Assembly: GCF_900142825.1 (NCBI RefSeq)
Contig: NZ_FRCH01000006.1
Location: 84,379-148,378 of the forward strand
Reading direction: 5' to 3'
Length of the DNA: 64,000 nt
Source of the DNA: Rhodanobacter sp. OK091
Lineage (GTDB): Bacteria > Pseudomonadota > Gammaproteobacteria > Xanthomonadales > Rhodanobacteraceae
Shown piece by piece: positions 53,274-61,034 of the stretch. How positions within the stretch are numbered: position 1 is the stretch's first letter; the number at the start of each line of letters is the position of its first letter. Position numbers and translations under genes: made by a program. The notes under the pieces were generated by a model. The model was given only the letters and a program-made list of their open reading frames with translations. It made no database searches and had not been told where the DNA came from.

Positions 53274-53846
53274 TCAGATACCGAAAAATGCCAGTGCGCC
53301 GACGATGACGCCGATGCCGCCCATCGCGAGCACCAGCTTGCCCAGCCATTGCTTGCGGGTGAGCAGTGCGATCGCCGCCATGGCAATGCCGATCTGCAGC
53401 AGCATCGTGGCCTGCGCCCATCGGTGATGCTGGTGCATCTGCACCTCGCTCTTCTCGTCGAATTCGGCCGAGGCCTTTTCGAGCTTGTCGGCAGCGAGCT
53501 TGATCGAGATCTTCTCGGCCTCGTAGCGTTTCACTTCGGCCGCGAAGAACGGCTTGCGCGGGTCGCTGGACAGTTCCATGCCGAGCTCGCTCAGGTTCTG
53601 CTTGTTGCCCTTCGCCTGGTAGTAGTTCCACTGATTGGCCGCCTCGGTCTTCTTGATGGCGGCGTCATTCTTGAGCAGGCCGGCTTCGGCCTGGGTGGCG
53701 CCGGCCATGTACGAGAACATCGCGCCCAAGGTGGCCAGGATCGCCGTGATCACCGCCAGCCTGCCGGCCATGCCGCGGGGCTCGTGTTCGGCCGCCGCGT
53801 CCAAGTGATCCTCATGCACACCGCGGACTTCGAACTCTTCTGACAT
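53274..53846 (-). CDS. DUF4337 membrane protein
   Basis: 190 residues from the ATG at 53846, with GGAG seven bases upstream. One N-terminal helix (RLAVITAILATLGAMFSYMA), a long charged coiled-coil section (SDPRKPFFAAEVKRYEAEKI), and two C-terminal helices (ATMLLQIGIAMAAIALLTRK and LVLAMGGIGVIVGALAFFGI). The pattern matches DUF4337 proteins of unknown function. No operon partner. Confidence 0.88.
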   Translation of the reverse strand: MSEEFEVRGVHEDHLDAAAEHEPRGMAGRLAVITAILATLGAMFSYMAGATQAEAGLLKNDAAIKKTEAANQWNYYQAKGNKQNLSELGMELSSDPRKPFFAAEVKRYEAEKISIKLAADKLEKASAEFDEKSEVQMHQHHRWAQATMLLQIGIAMAAIALLTRKQWLGKLVLAMGGIGVIVGALAFFGI

Positions 53847-53946
53847 GGCGATCTCCGAATGGCGGACTGTGACGGGCAGGCGGATTCTAGGCGCAGTTGC
53901 CATGCCTGCGACGCGTCATGCAGAAAAATAATCGGGAATGAGCCGT

Positions 53947-55332
53947 TCAGTGCGCGGTGTGGCGGCTCTTGAGCCGGCGCAGGATTTCCTCGCGTGCCTC
54001 ACGCAGGATCGAATCGCGGTCGAGGCTGGCGACGATGTCGGCGACCGCGCGCTTGGCGCCAGCCTCGCCCCAGGATTTGCCGGCGACCAGATAGCGTTCG
54101 GCGGCGCGTCCGATCAGCACGGTGGCGTACCAGCCCAGCGCGCCCTGGGCGGCGGCGGTGACGACCACCGACAGGCCGGCACTCACGCCCTTCAGTGCGG
54201 AGGCGACCAGTTGCATGCCCCAGATCGCGCCCATCAAGGCGGCGAGCTGTGCGGAGATCACCGCCACCAGCCGGCCCGATTCGGCGCGGGTCAGCGGCAA
54301 GCCGTAGACCCGCGACAGCTGCACCACCATCGCCGCGTCCAGTCCGGCGGCAGCGAGCAGGTCCGCGACGGGAATCGGGTTCAGCGCGACCGCCACGCCT
54401 TTGGCGATGCAGTAGTTGTGGATCAGCTTCGCCGCGACCACCTGCCGGGTCTGCGCGATACGCGCGCTGACCTGGTCGGTGAGCCGGCCGGCATAAAGGC
54501 CGGCGTTGATCGCCGACAGCGTCTTGCCCTCGCGGGCGGCGATCGCCAGCAACCGCTCGCGCAGCGCGGCGACATCCGGCGGACGCGCCTGCTCGTGTGA
54601 CTGTTCGCGCCCGCGCGCATCCACTTCGACCACGCGTTGTGCGGTCGGATGCGCGGCCACCGCCAGCACGTCTTCCGCCCGCACCAGCCCGGCCACGCGC
54701 AGGCGCAGGTGCGCCAGCAAGTCGGCCAGTTCGTCGGCGCCGTAACGGTCGGCCTTGTTCAACGCCAGCAGCAGCGGGCGCTGGGTGGCAGCGAGCGTCC
54801 TCAGCGCGTCGAGTTCCTCACGGGTGAGGTCGCCGTCGCCGACGAAGATCACCAGGTCGCTGACCTCGGCGACCTCGAACGCGAGCTGTTCGCGAGCCTC
54901 GCCATCCAGTTCGTTGATGCCAGGTGTGTCGATCAGCACCAGGCCGTCGTGCTGCGCTTCATCGAGCATTGCGTGCGCGGCATCGGTGGTGGTGCCGTGC
55001 AGGACACCGACGCTGAATGCCTCGCGGCCCAGCAGCGCGTTGCCCAGTGCCGACTTGCCGGTCGAAACGCGGCCGAACACGGCGACGTGCAACTCGCCGC
55101 GTTCGAGCTTGTGCAACATGTTTTCGATGCGGCCGAAATCGGCAGCCAATTCGCCGCGTACCGAGGCCGGGATGGTCGGGTCGTCGAGCAGGCTGCGCAA
55201 GCTGTCGGCTACCCGCGCCGAGCCGGCACCGTTCCGGGGCGGCGCGGCGGGACGCGGTACCGGCGTCGATGGCATGCCGGCGGCGGGCTTGAGCCAGCTA
55301 CGCAGGCGTTGCCACAAGTCGTCGCTCGCCAT
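53947..55332 (-). CDS. GTPase with C-terminal DUF697-like membrane domain
   Basis: 461 residues. G1 motif GRVSTGKS at 87-94, G3 DTPG at 135-138 and G4 NKAD at 192-195 define an Era-like GTPase. The C-terminal part (about 300-420) has hydrophobic helices (NPIPVADLLAAAGLDAAMVV, GVSAGLSVVVTAAAQGALGW) as in YcjF/DUF697 proteins. Such proteins may act at the membrane in division or stress. It is 12 bases from the YceI gene upstream. Confidence 0.9.
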   Translation of the reverse strand: MASDDLWQRLRSWLKPAAGMPSTPVPRPAAPPRNGAGSARVADSLRSLLDDPTIPASVRGELAADFGRIENMLHKLERGELHVAVFGRVSTGKSALGNALLGREAFSVGVLHGTTTDAAHAMLDEAQHDGLVLIDTPGINELDGEAREQLAFEVAEVSDLVIFVGDGDLTREELDALRTLAATQRPLLLALNKADRYGADELADLLAHLRLRVAGLVRAEDVLAVAAHPTAQRVVEVDARGREQSHEQARPPDVAALRERLLAIAAREGKTLSAINAGLYAGRLTDQVSARIAQTRQVVAAKLIHNYCIAKGVAVALNPIPVADLLAAAGLDAAMVVQLSRVYGLPLTRAESGRLVAVISAQLAALMGAIWGMQLVASALKGVSAGLSVVVTAAAQGALGWYATVLIGRAAERYLVAGKSWGEAGAKRAVADIVASLDRDSILREAREEILRRLKSRHTAH

Positions 55333-55344
55333 CGTGAAGCCTGT

Positions 55345-55890
55345 TTACTTCGGCGCGAGCTGCAGGTGCGCGGTGATCTTCACGTCGGCACCGATCACTG
55401 ACGTATCGGCATAATCGCCACCACCCACGCCGAATTCGAGCCGCTTGACGGTACCTGCCACGTCCAGCGTGGCGCTCTTGCCTTGCGGCTTGAACGTGAC
55501 GTCGAGACTCACCGGCTTGGTCACGCCGCGCAAGGTGAGGTTGCCGTCGGCGATCACCCGGGCGCCGTTCTGATGGAAGCCGGTGCTGACGAAATGCGCC
55601 TTCGGGAATTTCGCCACGTCGAAGAAATCCGTACCGGGCAAGGCGCCGTCGCGATCCTTGTCGCCGGTCTTCACGCTGGCCAGGACTACCTCGACGTCGA
55701 ACTTCGAAGCGGCGAGGTTGGCCGGGTCGTAGCTGATCGCCGCCGTCCACTGGCCGAAGTGGCCATTGAAGGCCTCGCCCTGGAAGGTATCGCTGAAACC
55801 CAGCGTGCTTGCGGCCGGTTGCACGGCATAGTCGGCTGCGGTGGCGGCGAAGGGCAGGGCGAGCGCGAGCAGCGCGGCAAGTCGTTTCAT
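55345..55890 (-). CDS. YceI family periplasmic protein (first copy)
   Basis: 181 residues with signal peptide MKRLAALLALALPFAATAAD. Lipocalin-like YceI barrel: TLGFSDTFQGEAFNGHFGQW, FDVAKFPKAHFVSTGF, and NLTLRGVTKPVSLDVTFKPQ. Binds isoprenoid or fatty-acyl ligands in the periplasm. Its start codon overlaps the stop of the cytochrome b gene (ATGA), so the three genes 57085-55345 form an operon. Confidence 0.94.
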   Translation of the reverse strand: MKRLAALLALALPFAATAADYAVQPAASTLGFSDTFQGEAFNGHFGQWTAAISYDPANLAASKFDVEVVLASVKTGDKDRDGALPGTDFFDVAKFPKAHFVSTGFHQNGARVIADGNLTLRGVTKPVSLDVTFKPQGKSATLDVAGTVKRLEFGVGGGDYADTSVIGADVKITAHLQLAPK

Positions 55891-56468
55891 CAGGATTCTC
55901 CTTGGGGCGTCGTGTGGTTGCGCAGACGGCCGAACGGCAGCATCCGGCGCAATACGTTGTCGTTGTCGAACACATGATGTTTCAGCGCCGCGCCGACGTG
56001 TGCCACCAGCACCAGCAGCAGAAACCAGAACAGGTATTCGTGCACGTCGCGTACTAAGTCGCGCAGTGCGTCATTCTTCTCAGCCAGCGCCGGCAGATTG
56101 AACAGCTTGAACCACTGCAGCGGTTTGCCGCTGACGGAATTGAACCACCAGCCGCTGAGCGGCAGCGCCACGATCAACACATACAGCACGCCATGGGTGA
56201 GCCGAGCAGCCCACTGCTGCCAGCGTGGCGCCGGTTCCTCGCGCGGGCGGCCGTCACCCCAGCGCCACAGCACGCGCAACAGCACCAGCGCCAGCACGGT
56301 CAGCCCGATCGACTTGTGCAGCGCGAGCCAATTGATCTTCTGCATCGGCGAATGCGCCAGGTCCATCAGCAGGCCGAAGGTGCCGTTGCCGAGGATGGCC
56401 AGTGCGATGATCCAGTGGAAAAACTTGGCGACCGTACCCCATTGGCGATCATTGCTGCGCAGACTCAT
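55890..56468 (-). CDS. Cytochrome b561
   Basis: 192 residues from the ATG at 56468. Four membrane helices with the haem-binding His of FFHWIIALAILGNGTFGLLM, LALHKSIGLTVLALVLLRV, LTHGVLYVLIVALPLSGWWF and VHEYLFWFLLLVLVAHVGAA. It carries electrons from quinol in the inner membrane. The combination with two YceI proteins is common and suggests isoprenoid-quinone handling. Overlaps both neighbours by a few bases. Confidence 0.94.
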   Translation of the reverse strand: MSLRSNDRQWGTVAKFFHWIIALAILGNGTFGLLMDLAHSPMQKINWLALHKSIGLTVLALVLLRVLWRWGDGRPREEPAPRWQQWAARLTHGVLYVLIVALPLSGWWFNSVSGKPLQWFKLFNLPALAEKNDALRDLVRDVHEYLFWFLLLVLVAHVGAALKHHVFDNDNVLRRMLPFGRLRNHTTPQGES

Positions 56469-57085
56469 GGTTGCTCCTTCGATGCGGGAACGGCCTGCTC
56501 GTCGCGAACGGCTTCGAGTTCCAGCCAGACGCCTACCTGCTGACCGATCGATCCGGCGTTGGCGGTGATGCCGAATGCCTCGCGATCCAGCATGGCGGCG
56601 GCCGAGAAGCCGGCGATGGTATGCAGTCCGTAGATGGTTTTGGCGGCACGGTTGAATGTGAACGGAATGCTCAGCGGCTGACTGACCCCGCGCAAGGTGA
56701 GCTGCCCGTGCAGCGTGCCGTGATGATCGTCCTTGCGTTCGACACTGCTGCTGACGAAATGAGCATAGGGGTTGCGCGCGCAATCGAGCAGGGCCGGCTT
56801 GCAAACGGCCTTGTTCCAGTCCGTGTCGCCCATGTCCACCCCGGTCAGATCGATATCCAGCTCGGTGGCAGCCGTGCTCCAGTCGTCCGGATCGAAACGC
56901 AGCCAGCCTTTGGCGATGTGCAGCCGCCCGAACGGACGCGAATAACCATCGTGACTGATGCTGAAAACGATCTGGCTGTGCACCGTGTCGTAGCGATAGC
57001 TGGCGCTGGCGGCATGCGCCGACGTCAGCGGCAGCAGGAACGCCGCGAGCCACCATACCCAGACGCTGGAGCGGAAATGACGCAT
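56465..57085 (-). CDS. YceI family periplasmic protein (second copy)
   Basis: 206 residues from the ATG at 57085, with a signal peptide (MRHFRSSVWVWWLAAFLLPL, cleavage near AHA). The mature part has SIVDTVHSQIVFSISHDGYS-like strand order, YAHFVSSSVERKDDHHGTLH and LTLRGVSQPLSIPFTFNRAA, standard for YceI. Cys pairs (KPALLDCARN) differ from the first copy. First gene of the YceI-cyt b561-YceI operon. Confidence 0.92.
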   Translation of the reverse strand: MRHFRSSVWVWWLAAFLLPLTSAHAASASYRYDTVHSQIVFSISHDGYSRPFGRLHIAKGWLRFDPDDWSTAATELDIDLTGVDMGDTDWNKAVCKPALLDCARNPYAHFVSSSVERKDDHHGTLHGQLTLRGVSQPLSIPFTFNRAAKTIYGLHTIAGFSAAAMLDREAFGITANAGSIGQQVGVWLELEAVRDEQAVPASKEQP

Positions 57086-57209
57086 GGCGTGAAGTCTGGC
57101 CGATCGGCGGCGGCGGTGCCAGCACCGATCGGGGAACGGATGGTTTCCGTGGCCGGGCCAATCGCAGAGCGACCGAAGCCGCCAGCGGCGCCAAACCCGT
57201 CGCCGGCGT

Positions 57210-58463
57210 TTATTTTCCGGCGTGATCGAACTTGCGGATGAAGTCGCGCACCTGCGGGTAGACCGTCTCGCGCCAGCGACGGCCGCTGAAGATGCCGTAG
57301 TGGCCGGCGCCTTCGATGACCTTGTGTTCGCGCCGCCTGACCGGAATGCTGCTGCACAGATCGTGCGCCGCCTGGGTCTGGCCCAGGCCGGAGATGTCGT
57401 CCAGTTCGCCTTCGATGGTGAGCAGCGCGCTGCGCTTGATCGCGGCCGGATCGACCCGCTCGCCGGCGACATTCCACAGCCCGCGGGGCAGCAGGAATTG
57501 CTGGAACACCTTCTCGATCGTGTCCAGATAGAACTGGGCAGGCAAATCCAGCACGGCGTTGTATTCGTCGTAGAACTTGCGGTGCGATTCGGCGTCGTCG
57601 AGATCGCCGCGCAGCAGATCCTGATAGAAATCCCAGTGCGAATTGAGATGCCGGCCGGGGTTCATCGCGATGAATCCCGCATGCTGCAGGAAGCCCGGAT
57701 AAACTTCGCGGCCGTGGCCAGGATAATTCGGCGGCACGGTATGGATCACGTTGCCGCGGAACCACGACAGTGGCTGGTTGGTGGCCAGGCTGTTGACGCT
57801 GGTGGGGCTGCGTCGCGGGTCGATCGGGCCGCCCATCATGGTGAGGCTGCGCGGCGTGTCTTCGCCGCGCGCGGCCATCAGCGAGACGGCGGCGAGCACC
57901 GGTACCGTGGGCTGGCACACCGAAATCACGTGCAATGAGCTTGCACCGATATGCCGGATGAACTCCTCGACGTAGGCGACGTAGTCGTCCAGGCCGAACG
58001 TGCCCTGGGCCGTCGGTACCATGCGCGCGTCGACCCAGTCGGTGATGTAGACCTTGTGGTCGCGCAGCAGCGTGCGCACGGTATCGCGCAGCAGCGTGGA
58101 ATGGTGGCCGGACATCGGGGCGACGACCAGCACCACCGGGTCGTTCTTCAACTTGTCGATGGTGGCCGGGTCGTCGCTGAAGCGCTTGAAACGTTTCAGC
58201 TGGCAGAACGGCTTGGCCAGCGCCACGCGCTCGATCACCGCGATCTCCTGATCGTGCGCGATGGCGGTGTGGATGCCGAATTCGGGTTTCTCGTAGTCCT
58301 TGCCGAGGCGATGGATCAACTCGTAACCGGCAGCCATCCGCTGCGCGCCGGGCAACTGCGCGAACGGACTGCTGTTGTCATTGAGCATCTGCGCATTGGC
58401 CTGCGCGAAGTAGCTCAACGGGCCGAGGAACGAGCGCTGCCATTCGTGGATCTGATAAAGCAT
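57210..58463 (-). CDS. phaZ: Intracellular polyhydroxyalkanoate depolymerase
   Basis: 417 residues from the ATG at 58463 (MLYQIHEWQRSFLGPLSYFA), the usual N-terminus of the family; an ATG at 58496 would add 11 residues. Features: VVAPMSGHHSTLLRDTVRTL, HVISVCQPTVPVLAAVSLMA (nucleophile Cys in place of Ser, as in this family) and the C-terminal PHB_depo domain ending GAGHYGIFSGRRWRETVYPQ. It degrades stored polyhydroxybutyrate. No phaC or phaP is next to it in the window. Confidence 0.92.
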   Translation of the reverse strand: MLYQIHEWQRSFLGPLSYFAQANAQMLNDNSSPFAQLPGAQRMAAGYELIHRLGKDYEKPEFGIHTAIAHDQEIAVIERVALAKPFCQLKRFKRFSDDPATIDKLKNDPVVLVVAPMSGHHSTLLRDTVRTLLRDHKVYITDWVDARMVPTAQGTFGLDDYVAYVEEFIRHIGASSLHVISVCQPTVPVLAAVSLMAARGEDTPRSLTMMGGPIDPRRSPTSVNSLATNQPLSWFRGNVIHTVPPNYPGHGREVYPGFLQHAGFIAMNPGRHLNSHWDFYQDLLRGDLDDAESHRKFYDEYNAVLDLPAQFYLDTIEKVFQQFLLPRGLWNVAGERVDPAAIKRSALLTIEGELDDISGLGQTQAAHDLCSSIPVRRREHKVIEGAGHYGIFSGRRWRETVYPQVRDFIRKFDHAGK

Positions 58464-58553
58464 CGGAGTGGGGATAGCCGTAGGGACGAAAGCCATCTTA
58501 GCGCCGTTTCCCCTTCGCGTGTTGCAACGCCGCAATAACAGTGCCCAGCTCAA

Positions 58554-59342
58554 TCAGTGACTTGGCTGCGGAGTCGGGCGGTAACGGCAGCGCAGCAGCA
58601 CCTCGTCGACGCCTTGCGTATGGCTGAGGCCTTCATGCCATTGCAGCGGTTTCTGGAAGTGCAGGCCCAGCGGCATGAACACCCGGTTGTACCACCACAT
58701 CGCGCGCTCGCGCCGATGGGTCAGATACCACTGGCCGAGGTCGAGCAGGCGCGATGATTTGGGCTGCATGCCGTAGACCGCGCTGTGCTCGATGGTGAAA
58801 CCGTGCCGGGCGAGCTTGGCGATGATCTGGGCCGGTTCGTAACGGCGGCAATGGCCGACGAAGTCATCGAACGCGGTCCACGCTTCCGGATGCAAGGGCA
58901 CCGATAGCAGCACGTGGGCACCGGGTCTCGCGACGCGGGCCAGTTCGGCCAGCGCGCTGTCGTCGTCGGCGACGTGCTCGAGAATATCGAGTGCGCAGAT
59001 CAGGTCGAAGCTGGCATCGGCGCAGGGCAGCGCGCCGATCATGCCGTGCACCGCCTTGGCGCCGCTGGCGTGCAGGCGGCGCAGGGCGGCGTGGCTGAGA
59101 TCGACGAAGCAGGTGCCATCCAGCGGCAGCCGCGGGCGCAGGCCGGGAGCCACTTCCAGTCGGTTCGGTGCAGCGGCCGCCAGCCCGCGCAGCAGCGGCC
59201 AGGTATTGAAGCGCTCGGGCCCGATCAACCTCGCCGCAGCCCACAGCGATTCGTAGAAGCCGCGATTGACGCGGATAAGTTCGGCGTCGCTACGGCTTTC
59301 GGCGGGGCGCGGGTGAGGCATCGTGGGATTGAATCCTGTCAT
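58554..59342 (-). CDS. Class I SAM-dependent methyltransferase
   Basis: 262 residues from the ATG at 59342 (start uncertain, 59321 is an alternative). Methyltransferase_11-type: DGTCFVDLSHAALRRLHASG, GALPCADASFDLICALDILE, HVADDDSALAELARVARPGA and HVLLSVPLHP. The substrate is unknown; a small molecule or lipid-linked sugar is possible. Just downstream of the RDD-family gene on the same strand. Confidence 0.88.
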   Translation of the reverse strand: MTGFNPTMPHPRPAESRSDAELIRVNRGFYESLWAAARLIGPERFNTWPLLRGLAAAAPNRLEVAPGLRPRLPLDGTCFVDLSHAALRRLHASGAKAVHGMIGALPCADASFDLICALDILEHVADDDSALAELARVARPGAHVLLSVPLHPEAWTAFDDFVGHCRRYEPAQIIAKLARHGFTIEHSAVYGMQPKSSRLLDLGQWYLTHRRERAMWWYNRVFMPLGLHFQKPLQWHEGLSHTQGVDEVLLRCRYRPTPQPSH

Positions 59343-59395
59343 CGCTGAGGGAAGTGTGAAGCGGTGAGGTATTCCGACACGTCGCCGCCAACCAC

Positions 59396-59899
59396 TCATG
59401 CCAGCCGGCGAATCTCGGTGTGGGCGGCGAAATCATGCACGGCGCGGCGGCGCGGATCGAACAAGCCCACCGCAAACCATGCAGTCCATACGATCAGCAG
59501 CGTCCACAGCGTGGCGTGCAGGCCGATCACCGGCTCCAGCATCAGCAGCACCAGCGGTGCCGCGGCCACCAGCACGCGGATCAGCGCCTGCTGCAACGTC
59601 AGCGTGCCGCCGTCATCGCGGGTGACGCGGATACGCCATGGCCGCATGCCTACGGTCTGCCCGCCGCGGCGCCACGAGCTGATGAAATACGCCATCACCA
59701 CCAGCGCCTGCAGCAGCTGATACCAGATCGGCACGGCCGCCTTTCCCACGGTATGGATCAACCGGCCGCCCGTGGCCAGCTGACACAGCAGCCCCACCAC
59801 CATCACGATCGCCACCACGATCAGCAGGTCGTAGACCAGTGCGAGCAGGCGGCGCCACAGCGGGCAGGGGAGATCGGTGGTGGCGAGGTTCGCGGGCAT
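59396..59899 (-). CDS. RDD family membrane protein
   Basis: 167 residues from the ATG at 59899. Opens PLWRRLLALVYDLLIVVAIV with the Arg and Asp that name the family. Three to four membrane helices, second conserved segment QTVGMRPWRIRVTRDDG. Role unknown, possibly transport. The start is 32 bases from the divergent xerD gene. Confidence 0.9.
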   Translation of the reverse strand: MPANLATTDLPCPLWRRLLALVYDLLIVVAIVMVVGLLCQLATGGRLIHTVGKAAVPIWYQLLQALVVMAYFISSWRRGGQTVGMRPWRIRVTRDDGGTLTLQQALIRVLVAAAPLVLLMLEPVIGLHATLWTLLIVWTAWFAVGLFDPRRRAVHDFAAHTEIRRLA

Positions 59900-59931
59900 C
59901 GGCGGTCGGTCGCTTGCGTAGTGCGCGCGCA

Positions 59932-60867
59932 ATGGCCAGCATCGTGCGCATGGAAAAGGAAGAAAGCCGCGCCAGTATCGCCGAAGCCGACCGGCTGAGC
60001 ATAAGCACGTTCTTGGAACGGGTATGGTCGGAGGACGGCCTGGCCGATCGCACATTGGAGGCGTACCGGCGCGATCTGGAGGCATTGGCGGGCTGGCTGG
60101 CCGGTCGCGGCCGCAACCTGCGCACAGCCCGGCGCGAAGATATTTCCGCTTATCACGGCGCGCAGTCGGCCGCGGTGCGTTCGATCGCGCGACGGCAATC
60201 GGCATTCCGTCGCTATTACGCGTTCCTCGCCCGCACGGAGCCGGGCTTTGCCGATCCGACGCTGCTGATCGAGCGCCCGAAGATGCCGCGCAGCCTGCCC
60301 AAGGCGCTGGCCGAACGCGAGATCGAAGGCCTGCTCGACGCGCCCGATACCACGGCCACGCTGGGGCTGCGCGATCGCGCGATGCTGGAGCTGATGTACG
60401 CCTCCGGCCTGCGCGTATCCGAACTCGTCGAGTTGCCGCTGGCCGCGCTGAATACGCGCCAGGGCGTGCTGCGCGTTACCGGCAAGGGCGGCAAGGATCG
60501 ATTGGTGCCGGTCGGCGAACTGGCCCTGGAGCGCATCAACGCCTATCTGGCCAACGTGCGGCCGGCGCTGGCAAAAGGGCGGCAGCCGGCGGCGCTGTTC
60601 CTCAGCAAGCGCGGCGAAGGCATGACCCGGCAGATGTTCTGGACCCTGGTGAAACGCTACGGCCTGAAGGTCGGGATCAACCCGAAACGCATCTCGCCCC
60701 ATGTATTGCGCCACTCGTTCGCCACCCATCTGCTCAACCATGGCGCCGACCTGCGCGCCCTGCAGATGCTGCTCGGCCACAGCTCACTAAGCACCACGCA
60801 AATCTATACGCTGGTGGCGAAAGAAGGGCTGAAGCGATTGCATGCGCAGCATCATCCGCGGGGGTGA
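59932..60867 (+). CDS. xerD: Tyrosine site-specific recombinase XerD
   Basis: About 311 residues from ATG 59932 (ATG 59950 is an alternative start); the family is normally near 300. N-terminal SAM-like domain (FLERVWSEDGLADRTLEAYR). The catalytic domain has Arg in YASGLRVSELVELP, Lys in GKGGKDRLVPVG, HVLRHSFATHLLNHGADLRA, LLGHSSLSTTQIYT with the nucleophile Tyr. With XerC it resolves chromosome dimers at dif. It is not the integron integrase: the extra domain of IntI enzymes is missing. Confidence 0.96.
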   Translation: MASIVRMEKEESRASIAEADRLSISTFLERVWSEDGLADRTLEAYRRDLEALAGWLAGRGRNLRTARREDISAYHGAQSAAVRSIARRQSAFRRYYAFLARTEPGFADPTLLIERPKMPRSLPKALAEREIEGLLDAPDTTATLGLRDRAMLELMYASGLRVSELVELPLAALNTRQGVLRVTGKGGKDRLVPVGELALERINAYLANVRPALAKGRQPAALFLSKRGEGMTRQMFWTLVKRYGLKVGINPKRISPHVLRHSFATHLLNHGADLRALQMLLGHSSLSTTQIYTLVAKEGLKRLHAQHHPRG

Positions 60868-60980
60868 GCGCTATGTGCCGGACGAGCCGCACAGCCTAGC
60901 CTGGTGCTTGCTGTCGATTTTATTGGCATGCAGCAATAGCTATTCGCAAAAACTTGCTGATTGACACAGGACTATTTCCA

Positions 60981-60998
60981 GGAGCAAGTTCTTGCTCC
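60981..60998. promoter_or_regulatory. Perfect palindrome upstream of the RHS gene
   Basis: GGAGCAAG-TT-CTTGCTCC, about 37 bases before the RHS start codon. A TTGACA at 60961-60966 could be its promoter -35. It may be an operator or a leader hairpin that masks translation. Confidence 0.45.
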
Positions 60999-61034
60999 AA
61001 TCCGTGTGCAAAGCCGGAATCTAGGGGAAAGGGA

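Noticed and set aside
52577..53631. Several open frames inside the palindromic element
   Set aside because: They follow the inverted repeats, lack ribosome sites and occur on both strands over the same bases.
59932..60867. Tyrosine recombinase as the missing integron integrase
   Set aside because: Sequence and length fit XerD, the extra IntI domain is absent, and it is 35 kb from the array.
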